Of a stretch of DNA of 64,000 bases, positions 55,451 to 64,000 are shown piece after piece. Where the stretch lies: the NCBI GenBank assembly GCA_949358305.1, contig OX442315.1:14596427-14660426 (forward strand). Direction: 5' to 3'. The notes under the pieces were generated by a model. The model did not search any database, had not been told where the DNA came from, and saw only the letters and a list, made by a program, of their open reading frames with translations. Origin of the DNA: Strigamia acuminata. Taxonomy: Eukaryota; Arthropoda; Chilopoda; Geophilomorpha; Linotaeniidae. Position numbers and translations under genes: made by a program. Each line of letters begins with the position of its first letter. The stretch's first letter is position 1.

Positions 55451-55885
55451 ATGGAAGTGCGGTTTGTATTTGTTGTATACATTGACTGTATTTCCTCTGC
55501 TACAAAAGGCTCGTTTTTCATTTTTGAGTTTTCACAAACTGATTTGCTTTTTCTTTCGAAAATGGGTAGTAAATGTCAAGTGCAGTACACGATCAACTTG
55601 AAGGAGCGTCGGATGTACGAGAGTTGTGCGAACATGGTGATTAGGTTTACTTCCATTTCAGCTGGTCGCTATCGATTGAAGCGGACGAGAGACAACTTCT
55701 ATCCAATTACAAGTGGACAACTCAACCTGGATCACAAAATATTATTGGTGGGGACAAGATTGGCGGAGGAAAACTCCACTTTTATTCTCCAGTTCTTCTC
55801 TCCTAACTCGAGAGTTATGCTTAAGTGGATGAGAAGGAAAAAATTTGCTCAATTCAAATTTGGAGTAATCATACCTTATGTATGA
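55451..55885 (+). CDS. orphan reading frame, 144 codons
   Basis: The longest uninterrupted frame outside the MULE and free of tandem repeats. An internal Met at 55562 begins the part with the most coding-like codon use (MGSKCQVQYTINLKERRMYE), and the first 37 codons may be leader or intron. The C-terminal half is basic (KWMRRKKFAQFKFG) and ends IIPYV before TGA. No signal peptide, membrane segment or known domain is visible, and no catalytic motif. ATG context is AAAATGG. It could be a single-exon gene, one exon of a larger gene with a donor at CCTTAT|GTATGAGG, or a transposon relic. No neighbouring gene helps to place it. Confidence 0.4.
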   Translation: MEVRFVFVVYIDCISSATKGSFFIFEFSQTDLLFLSKMGSKCQVQYTINLKERRMYESCANMVIRFTSISAGRYRLKRTRDNFYPITSGQLNLDHKILLVGTRLAEENSTFILQFFSPNSRVMLKWMRRKKFAQFKFGVIIPYV

Positions 55886-56445
55886 GGCAATGAACTTGTT
55901 CTTCGCGACTATCCAATGTATTATTCAGCACACAGAATTCTTCAATGTTGGATGAAGAACGCCTCAAATTATTTATGTATGATGCATTAATACAATATTT
56001 AGCTGTAATGCCAATAGTGCTTACTGTGCTGAAAATAGCTTGTTGACACATATTGCATTAGATCGCATTGCAATATTAAAATTATGATATCGCACTTTCG
56101 TTCCCATAAGTCGCTTATGAATGAAATGAACGCATTAATTTGACATCCAAATACACAATGGAAACTTGCGGATTTTAATTGACATTTAATTTTATTTAAT
56201 AAAACACTAAAGTGATAGCCATATGAAATAGAAGTTTTAAAAACATGCTAAACTATGGAAACTACGAAGTCGCTTGACTGTTGCGCTTATGCGAGAAGAA
56301 TATTAACTACCTGACAGAAAAGGGAGATACAATCCTCTAGCAAGAACAATAGGCAAGCAGTCACCTGTATTTTTTACGACAAGAGGTCATTTAGTCGAAT
56401 TTCACAAAACGTACTTGCTTACTGCGTCGACAAAATGAGTGTCGA
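55886..56445. other. non-coding stretch
   Basis: AT-rich, nothing recognised. Near 56420 it carries a 'gcgtcgacaaaatgagtgtcg' segment related to 20630-20660. Confidence 0.45.
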
Positions 56446-56450
56446 CTAAG

Positions 56451-56767
56451 GGGCCGTCCATAAATTACGTAACGCTCCAAGGGGGGGAGGGGGTTTCAGA
56501 TTTTGTTACGGGTCATTAGTAAGGGCGAGGGGGGGGGGTTCTCAATAATGTTACGGTCCTTGAAAAAATTTTTTTTAATGTTTTAAAATTGAAAATATCG
56601 CAGTTTTGAATCTGATTTTTGAAAATTTTTTTTTGGGGGGGGGGTGATTTTAGTTTTATTACGTAATTAGGGGGGTGGGGGTTTGGGAATTTGTTACGGC
56701 CTTGTTACAGAGGGGGGAGGGGGTCTAAAATGCCCAAAATTAGCGTTACGTAATTTATGGACAGCCC
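56451..56767. mobile_element. GGGCCGTCCATAAATTACG MITE, 317 bp, 5-bp duplication
   Basis: Ends GGGCCGTCCATAAATTACGT and inverse (ACGTAATTTATGGACAGCCC). CTAAG is repeated at 56446-56450 and 56768-56772. A related unoccupied site at 20645-20660 reads gtcgaCTAAGtgagaaaatacc, with one CTAAG. The middle is G-rich with several G tracts. Confidence 0.88.
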
Positions 56768-56924
56768 CTAAGTGAACAAATACCTTTTTGCACTATGTAG
56801 AAGACACAGTGATGATTACGTCATTCTGCTTTAAGAGAAATGGCTGCTGAACTAACTTGAAAAAAGAAGCTGCAATGTTCTTGTAATTTAGTAAGATGGA
56901 TGGCAATGGAGTGATAATGTGCAG

Positions 56925-57131
56925 TCGTGGAGAAAAAAAAAACTTCCCTTCAGTTTAGCTGTTTTAAGTTTATCTATCATTATTTGTCCGGTCTATCTTT
57001 TAATACCGTTGTTAGGACAAGACAAGAGACCGGGTCAAGATTGATGTCATTGAATCTCAATGGATTTTTATGCCACCTGGTGGATAAAATTAAAAACAGC
57101 TAAACTGAAGAGAAGTTTTTTTTGTCCACGA
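56925..57131. mobile_element. TCGTGGA(G/C)AAAAAAAA MITE, 207 bp
   Basis: Inverted arms of about 40 bases containing 'cttcagtttagctgtttt'. The centre has 'gccacctggtgga'. Target duplication not resolved. Confidence 0.8.
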
Positions 57132-57134
57132 CAG

Positions 57135-58840
57135 CGGCTGTAAATGCATAAATGACAATTTTTCCGTGAAAAAAAATGCGAATTATGCACTTATTTTATT
57201 GTACATGCCATGCCACTGTGTGTTTATACTTGTAACTTTGTAACACTAGATTTCACTTGATTGCATTAACATTCCCAACGGAATATAATCGCACTGACTT
57301 ATAGACGAATAATCTAACTTTTTTATTATCATTCGTGTCTTCTTTCATGGTGCCATTAGTGTTTTATGCATGTGAGCAATTGGAATCAAATGCAGAATAG
57401 GATAACCTTATTACATGCTAAATTCCACGAGAAATGCCAAATTTGCATTTTTTTTTGAAAGTTGCAGAAAAAGTATATGGGTAAAAAGAATTGGGGGGGA
57501 GGGATGTAGGTTTTTGATGGGAAAGACTTTTTGTCCAAGAAGAGAGGAACAAGCAGAATTCATTCCCGTAAGAGCAAGCAGAAGATGTGCTCTGCATTTG
57601 AGTGTTTTCAATAAGGAAAACTGGTTGGCATCAGAAATGTGTTCTACCATTTGCTTTTTTCTCTCTCTGTGGGTCTTGAAGGTTATTGCTGCGTTGAACA
57701 AGATGTGATTACATTAAATATTCAGTTTTCGGGGGGTGGGGAGTTGTGGGGGGGGGTTAGGTTAGGTTTAGGTGGAGGCAAAGTTGTGGGATTAGATGAG
57801 AAAAATGGAAAGATAATGGAAGAGCTGCGGTGTTGTAATTGAACTGTGCACCCAGTTAAATTAATCTGATTAGTAACCGAGGAGGAATGTACAAATGTGT
57901 TGTTTGTCCACTTTTCGAATTGTGGCTAACCAGTTTGTTTGAGCAATTAAAGCGGGGTGACCTTTGCACACATTGAGAAACCAGAAGTAATAATTTGACA
58001 AGTACCATCAGCCCAGCTGTTGTTTGTGGTGCTGAGGAATCTGTCGTGGTAATTTCGCTCGAGATAAAAGCTGTTATTTCGCACTTAAACTTTAGCAACA
58101 AGCACCTTTTCTCGTCAATTCGACTGCAATTTCTCTTGACATTCCTGGATCTCTCCTAGCAAGGGCTCCATCTCCAAATGGAACATTTGGGGATTAATCT
58201 AATTGCAATTAATTTAAGGCAGACACATTCAATCAAATCAAGTTTAAATTAACAACATGATCAAGGAGAAGTCTTTCTTAATTGCAATAAAAGGGAGTTG
58301 TGCAGTTTAGCTTGCTTGCAGGGGTTCTTGGCACCGTGCTGGGAGTTTGCTTTTGTTTGAATAGTAAATTGACAAATAATTGTAAACAAGGATGGAAGTT
58401 GTGCTGATAATTGAGTTTGTGGTTATAGATTCAAAATTTCTGTTTGAATGCTGTGTGGAAATTAGCATTTTAGAAGATCGGAGGAAAGCGGTGAAGCTAA
58501 CATTCGAGAGGGTGATTTAATTAATTGAAATTAATTAATTAAAAACATAGGCGCATCGATCGAACGATCATCTTCAGTGGTCAAAACGGCCATTAATGTC
58601 ATTTAATCATTCTATTAATTATCAAAAAGAAGGTGCGCGTTGAGATGGATGTTTTTAAATATCGTGCGCATGCTCAATGCGACTGAATACAGGAAACATA
58701 ACTCCGTGATTTTATTACTGAAATCACTTGGCTTGCAGAACTCATTAAACAGTAAATGGGGAATTGGATAAATCAGAAAGAACAGTTTTATTACTCGGCT
58801 AGATGTCATTTACTTAGGAATAAAGAGATATCTGTTTAAG
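57135..58840. other. undetermined stretch with a G-rich tract
   Basis: At 57411-57708 both strands are open for about 97 codons in opposing frames. I find no domain on either. A G-rich tract is at 57730-57760. The rest is non-coding as far as I can see. Confidence 0.4.
57730..57760 (+). other. G-rich tract, possible G-quadruplex
   Basis: GGGGGGTGGGG followed by TGTGGGGGGGGG gives four or more G tracts with short loops. Confidence 0.55.
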
Positions 58841-59075
58841 ATGGCGTTGGTGCCGGTGTGGTTGCTCGCTGGGGCATCCCTAGTGGTCGATGGCTTCGTC
58901 CTAGGGTCTGTTTCTGCGGACGCAGTGGAATGCTTTGTGAAAAGACATCCTGGCTGGTTGTCAAGGGAAAGCGTCCAGACGTTAGACCCAATTGGAATTT
59001 CCAATCGGGCACCGGCTTGGTCGTGTGGGTTTGGATTCGACACTCCCACTAGGGCTATCGAACACTCACTTATAC
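58841..59075. other. GC-rich island of unknown nature
   Basis: Clearly richer in G and C than its surroundings and open on both strands for about 100 codons. It contains an inverted pair ('catccctagtggtcga' and 'cactagggctatcgaac') and a box-B-like GGATTCGACACTCCC. It could be a coding exon, an RNA-polymerase-III-derived repeat or a control region, and I cannot decide. Confidence 0.35.
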
Positions 59076-59079
59076 CACT

Positions 59080-60298
59080 CTCAGCAAGGGTGAGATTCAA
59101 CACTATGTTAATGATGACTACTCCGTATTTGTTATTGAAGTTAGTGTTGCAGATTTGAAATAACTTTTCCCAAAATGTTTGTTTTCAACTTTTTTCTATG
59201 TGTAGATTTGTGATATTTTGTTACTATAAATAGTTTTTCGAATGTGTATTGTTGTGAACCATTGCAGTTCAGTTCCTGCACTAAAACGTTACTGTTCAGA
59301 TTTTTGTTGCAACTCGTCCCGAATCATCATTTCACTAACACAATCGTTTTTCCACAAGATTAGCCCTGATGGTTGAGGATCTGTTTTCCTTCCGTCTTAA
59401 CCTTGACCAGACATCCAAGTTTGGGATGTTTTTGTCCCGATGTCTCTGCTGTGTTTGCTTTTCCTTCATACACTCTATGTGACGCTGAAGCTTAACAGCA
59501 CCACCTGTATTTTATGAATAATATAAGCACTTGTAATTTTAACATTTAGTTTCGTACGTACTATCAGTATCGAAAATCTTTTTTGGGATAAAAAAATGTT
59601 CCGGTTTTTAGAAATCGGTAAATTGCTCATAATAAAAGTAGTTTGATTTAATTTGTGCCGAAATTAGACACTTGTACAAACTTTCTCTGAAAAGTCAACG
59701 ACTTTATTATTATTAGAACAAGATGGAGTTAAAAAGTGGTAATTTCTATCGTTTATAATTAATTTTATGCACGACATAAGTGTTTGAGCAGGAAAGGTTA
59801 AATTTATTAATGTGTACCAAAATTGTGTAAGGGCTTCATTGATTTTGCTGACACGAATTTAAGCATTTTTAATTAACTACGCTCCCGCTTTAGATCGTCT
59901 TGAGGTAATATAAAAGGAGACCTGAAAGAAGGAAAGATAATTTTCTAACATAAAATGTTAAAACAAAGTCAGGCAATCAGGACATTTTTAATATCTTTTG
60001 TCCCTGGAGTGTTTGCTGCGCTCCACAAACAAATAAAGTTTACAACTTTTACCGGAGCATAGAAAAAAATTTAATCCGAAAGTTTCATCTGGGTGCTCGA
60101 AATGTCGATTAAATTGTGCAAAATTTATAGAAGTTTATTCGAGGCTTGTGTTTGCTGCGGTTCTAGCTTTAATGGGTTAAAGTTTACTTCTATTTTTAAC
60201 ATGTTAAGCCTTACGGCTGTAAATCTTAAGCTTTTAGAGCCTGTTACTTTGCCACATTGTTTTCTTTGTTTCCTTTTTCTTTGATTTTAAGCAGAGCT
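59080..60298. other. non-coding stretch, nothing recognised
   Basis: No inverted repeats or accepted frames. The 63-codon frame at 60093-60284 is unsupported. Confidence 0.5.
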
Positions 60299-60300
60299 TA

Positions 60301-61808
60301 CTACTCAAAGACATGAAATTAGAATACACACCTTTGTCAAAACAAAAGTTGTGTTTGAAATTAAATCACACAAAAAATAAGCAACATATAATCAAATGTT
60401 TATTTTTCCCAATATAAGGAGCATAAAATGAATCAAATAAACCAAATTTGATGGAAATTGATCAATTTTTTCAGAAGTTAGCATGAAAAATGATTGGGTC
60501 CTGCAAGACACTAAATTAGAATCCTCAAGAATTAGAGGCATGAAATTAGAATATTGAGCAGGAATGCAAATTATAATGTGTAATCATCCCAAACTCATCT
60601 GCAATTAATGAGCTAAGCTCAAAAAGTGAATATATATTCATTATTTGTTATTACATTATGCCAATGTCACTTCAAATTAAATCCAAGATGGGAAAGCGAT
60701 CAGACTTAACTGATCGTGAAAAAACCAAAATAATTACTTTATTTCAACAAAAACTGAAGCAAATTGACATAGCTAAAGCTATTCCTTGCTCCCAGTCAAC
60801 TGTGTCAAAAGTTATACAACAATTTAAGGCAAATGGTGATGAGATTTTTGACCAGCAAAAATATAAACAACGGATCGTAAAACATCTAAACGAACGGACA
60901 GCTCCCTTCGTGAGATTGTGAAGAAAAATAGGTTCAAGAATGCTTAATAAATAACTCAGGAATGGAAACAAACATCTAAAATCCAAGTGTCAACTCGCAC
61001 AATATTAAGAAGGCTAAAAGAAATGGGATTCAAGTCTCGAGTTCCTAAACACAAACCACATCTTAATGCAAAACAGCGAAGAAAACGATTATTGTGGGCA
61101 AGAAAACACATGAAATGGACTGTTGATCAGTGGAAAAAGGTCATTTGGTCAGAGAGTCTCGATTTTGTATAACATTTGGTGATTCTGGGCCCAGAGTCTG
61201 GCGAAGAAAAGGAGAGGAGTATGTTCACACATGTGTATGGTCTACAGTGAAGCATCCCACATCTGTTGTGATGTGGGGTTCCAAGGCTGCAAAGGGCATT
61301 AGCACTCTCTTGTTAGTTGAGGGTATGATTAATGCTGGAAAATAAAAGATATTCTCATGGATGGACTTTTGACTTCATTACAATGAGGAGGATGCTTTTC
61401 TGATTATTCATTTCAACATGATTTAGCACCGGCACATTCAGCTAAAGTTACTCAAGATTGGTTCAAGTATTAGAGTGGCCAGGTGGAATCTATGCCCAGA
61501 TGTATTAAGGCAGTAATTAATGCAAAAGGCGGACCTACAATGTATTAAGGATAAATATTCTAATTTCATGCCTCTAATTTTTGAGGATTCTAATTTAGTG
61601 TCTTGCAGAGCCCAATCATTTTTCATGATAACTTCTGAAAATATTGATCAATTTCCATCAAATTTGATTTATTTAATTCATTTCTTGCTCTTTATATTGG
61701 GAAAAATAAACATTTGGTTATATGTTGCTTATTTTTTGTGTGATGTAATTTCAAACACAACTTTTGGTTTGACAGAGGTGTGTATTCTAATTTCATGTCT
61801 TTGAGTAG
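60301..61808 (+). mobile_element. Tc1-like transposon, 1508 bp, inactive
   Basis: Inverted repeats of 255 bases (60301-60555 and 61554-61808) start CTACTCAAAGACATGAAATT. TA is duplicated at 60299-60300 and 61809-61810. Long repeats with a transposase between them fit the Tc1/mariner group. The transposase (60658-61540) is broken, so the copy cannot move itself. Confidence 0.93.
60658..61540 (+). pseudogene. Tc1-like transposase pseudogene
   Basis: The N-terminal part (60658-60921) encodes a paired-type helix-turn-helix (GKRSDLTDREKTKIITLFQQ, then SQSTVSKVIQQF), which binds the inverted repeats. The second DNA-binding helix region and the catalytic part continue in shifted frames: STRTILRRLKEMGFKSRVPK (60990 on), WKKVIWSES where the first catalytic Asp is expected (61130 on), and VMWGSKAAKG (61269 on). 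Further on come FQHDLAPAHSAKV with the second Asp (about 61417-61455) and VINAKGGPTMY at the C-terminus (about 61514-61546). At least three frameshifts and several stops are present. The usual length for the family is about 340 residues, and the span here fits. The first Asp motif is altered. Confidence 0.9.
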
Positions 61809-61810
61809 TA

Positions 61811-62001
61811 GACAATTGGTAGCAGAGGGTGGTTATAAGACAAACTCCCATTTGCTCTTTATTTTGGCCACAATGAATGCACAATAGAAAAATAATCGAT
61901 CTTGAATTTAATCAAAGAAATTGCAGGCAAATGTGAAGAAATCGGTTAAAATTGGGTTAGAAACTGGTATTATATGGATGAAATATATATATCGAATCAA
62001 T
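61811..62001. other. short non-coding stretch
   Basis: Contains 'ttaatcaaagaaattgcagg' and 'atcggttaaaattggg', loosely repeated after the next MITE near 62575-62625. Confidence 0.4.
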
Positions 62002-62003
62002 TA

Positions 62004-62507
62004 CCATGTTTACATGTACTCACTTATCTAGATAAGTGAAAATGCGAATTTTACTTTTCTAGAAAACTGATCATGTAAACAAATCAGTTTTCCAGAAAAG
62101 TCAAACTTATCTGGAAAACTAAAATCCACTTGTTTGAGGTAGATTTTGGGTGTTTTGCGCATTGCCATTTGCAATGTAAACACCCACTCATTGCTTATCT
62201 AGATAAGCTGACGTCACAACAACGCTGTAATGCAACTGTTTAAAAACATGGCGGCAAAATGGAGCGAGCACAGTGCTCGCAATGCGCTCGCAATGTTAGA
62301 ATGAATATTATTACATGGGAAACACCAACGAAACAAAACAATATTTTCCGAGACATATTGTTTGTGCACAGTGCATTGTGGATAATTAATGCGCAAGTTT
62401 AAAAAAACTGATTCTTTGTAAACACATGCAGTTTTCTAGATAAGTAAAAATTCGAATTTAAATGCGAATGTTTACTTATCTAGATAACTGGTAACATGTA
62501 AACATGG
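62004..62507. mobile_element. CCATGTTTACATG MITE, 504 bp, TA target
   Basis: Ends CCATGTTTACATGTAC and inverse, TA at 62002-62003 and 62508-62509. The subterminal palindrome CTTATCTAGATAAG occurs on both sides, with related TCTAGA and TCCAGA motifs inside. The 60-codon frame in it is not a gene. Confidence 0.82.
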
Positions 62508-62509
62508 TA

Positions 62510-63575
62510 ATTGTTTAATATATCGAATATCGAATTCTTGTACTTTGCAATCTTGGAATTGAATTCTTGATTTGCAATCAAATGTGAAAATGTGCAAAAA
62601 TGGTTAAAATCGAGATAGAGAAAATTGATTATCCAATCTGTCAGGCTTGTTATTGTTATTGTTATTGTTAAACTAGTTACTAAGTTACGTTATCAGTAGT
62701 TGCTAAGCATTTCATTGTCCAAAAGTTGTTGCCATGACTATCATGTATCTTTCCTCACTTCACATGTAACTTATACTTCAAAGAGTAAACATTACTGTTT
62801 TTGTTTCCGTTAAACATTCGTCTATATATCCGCGCAACGCTCTCGAATAACACAATCTTTCGATATTTAGATTTTTAGTGAATCTCAAAAGATTGAATGA
62901 TCGATATTTCTCCTATTCTCATTTCGCCGAAAATTTAAAGCTAGATTTAAATTCGGGAAACTGGAGAATCGGTTTAAAGCGTCGTAGGCAAACAAAACAA
63001 GTTTCTTTTAAGTTGAACAACAAACATACAGAGTCTAAAACTTTAAAATTAACATGTGATAAATCTCTACTGTTAACATCTAATTTTGATATTGGTGTAA
63101 ACTTGGCTTAAACAGGCTTGAAAATTCTTATAACAACAACTGACAGCTTTAAATTTAAATAAATAGTGTATGATTTCTTAATTTGCAATTACTATATAAT
63201 CCCAGCATACTATGCATCGGTAACTCTTTTTTTTTTAAGATTTTGTTTCCAATCTATTTTTTTTTCTTCAAAACTAATTTGGAAGAGGAAATAACGTCTC
63301 TGTTACAAACAGTAATTTGAAATTAATAATTGATGGTGAAAGAAGTGGTGGCCTGTTGGCATGGTATGACCAAGGTTATATGGGTGTTCGGGGCCGTGGT
63401 TTTTTATCTATTTGCAATGAACGAGTGATGCAGTGGTGCACCCCTAGACTGCCATTTAGGGTTAGGCATATATTGCAATGCGATTATTTTTTGTTGTAAT
63501 ATCGCAGCTACATCAGTCAGTGTTGTTATTTTGTGTCACCTGGCCAAGTGTAATGCGAAAATCCCATCTGAGGGT
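62510..63575. other. undetermined stretch
   Basis: A 77-codon open stretch ends at 63111 (…SNFDIGVNLA, TAA) and follows a TTTTTAG acceptor at 62877-62878. It could be a terminal exon, but I found no upstream exon. The rest is AT-rich. Confidence 0.35.
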
Positions 63576-63577
63576 CT

Positions 63578-63652
63578 CCACCGCCAGGAGGAGTGTTTCT
63601 GTAATCTCGTGGAACTATCACGTGTAACTTCCGGTTATGTTACGATAACATG
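63578..63652 (+). repeat. fragment shared with the 35.3-kb LTR-like segment
   Basis: 'ccaccgccaggaggagtgt', 'ctgtaatctcg', 'cacgtgtaac' and 'ttccggttatgttacgataac' occur in the same order and spacing as at 35312-35390. The segment is then cut by a MITE starting at 63653. Confidence 0.7.
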
Positions 63653-64000
63653 TATACTCTTTCCGCACTCAAGAGGATCCCTGGAAGCTGGGCTCCCATT
63701 GGCCCTATTTAATTACTCAGAACTGCAGTTGAACTACTGCTACTAGGAAAAGTAGTTCCTTATGATTTTTAGTCTATTCGTGAATAATTATGGTTGAAAT
63801 GATGTACATTGATTGTTATTATGTAATAAAATGTTTTTTCTATCTTTGAAATAAAGTTTTATGTTTTTTTTAGTTAAAACGAATTTCTTTCCATTTTATT
63901 GCTTGCTGTGTCTGGAGAGCACATGTTATTTTAGCCGATCTATTACAATGTCTGTACGCCATCACAAGTCTGGTGTTTTGGGTCTTCTTTTCAGTACTCA
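63653..64000. mobile_element. TATACTCT MITE, copy 2, right end outside the window
   Basis: Begins TATACTCTTTCCGC and matches copy 1 (17985) at 'cccattggcc', 'aggaaaagtag', 'gaaatgatgtacattga' and 'taataaaatgtttt'. By length its right end should lie about 80-90 bases past the edge. Confidence 0.68.

Overview
This window reads as nuclear DNA from an animal with a compact, AT-rich and very MITE-rich genome. A tunicate such as an ascidian is my best guess, but that is inference. The support is threefold: the two best gene models have introns of about 53-60 bases, there are many short elements with terminal inverted repeats and clean target-site duplications, and the transposase families (Mutator-like, Tc1/mariner, hAT, piggyBac ends, THAP) are typical of marine deuterostomes. 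I see no bacterial operons, rRNA, convincing tRNA gene or CRISPR array.

From 0 to 9 kb the window is mostly non-coding. It carries two piggyBac-like MITEs (TTAA targets), a TA-target MITE and two hAT MITEs with perfect 8-base duplications. From 9.2 to 13.2 kb lies the most complete element: a Mutator-like (MULE) transposon whose 783-codon reading frame is broken by one TGA. Its protein joins a FLYWCH-type finger, a MULE transposase core, an AT-hook, a 34-residue Arg/Ser repeat and a C-terminal C3HC4 RING finger. Its ends are built from short iterated motifs and minisatellites. A hAT MITE and a THAP-finger fragment follow at once.

From 13.8 to 40 kb there is a mosaic of MITEs, palindromes, minisatellites and an LTR-like segment, with no gene I can defend. 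From 40.7 to 44.4 kb there are two small genes on the minus strand that I assembled by reading splice signals. One is an 86-residue secreted protein in five exons, with a MITE sitting inside an otherwise 53-base intron. The other is an approximately 84-residue protein whose last two exons are well supported. Between them lies a composite repeat carrying two nested MITEs.

From 44.8 to 64 kb there are more MITEs, a palindromic array, two adjacent minisatellites, a possible two-exon gene at 49.6 kb, an orphan 144-codon reading frame at 55.5 kb, a dead Tc1-like transposon at 60.3-61.8 kb with 255-base inverted repeats, and a second copy of an 18-kb MITE running off the right edge.

The gene models rest on splice-site reading only. 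The mobile-element boundaries rest on inverted repeats and target duplications read directly from the sequence, and these are the firmest calls. Autonomous elements present (MULE, Tc1) look inactive. The MITEs would have been moved by hAT, piggyBac and TA-targeting transposases not seen intact here.
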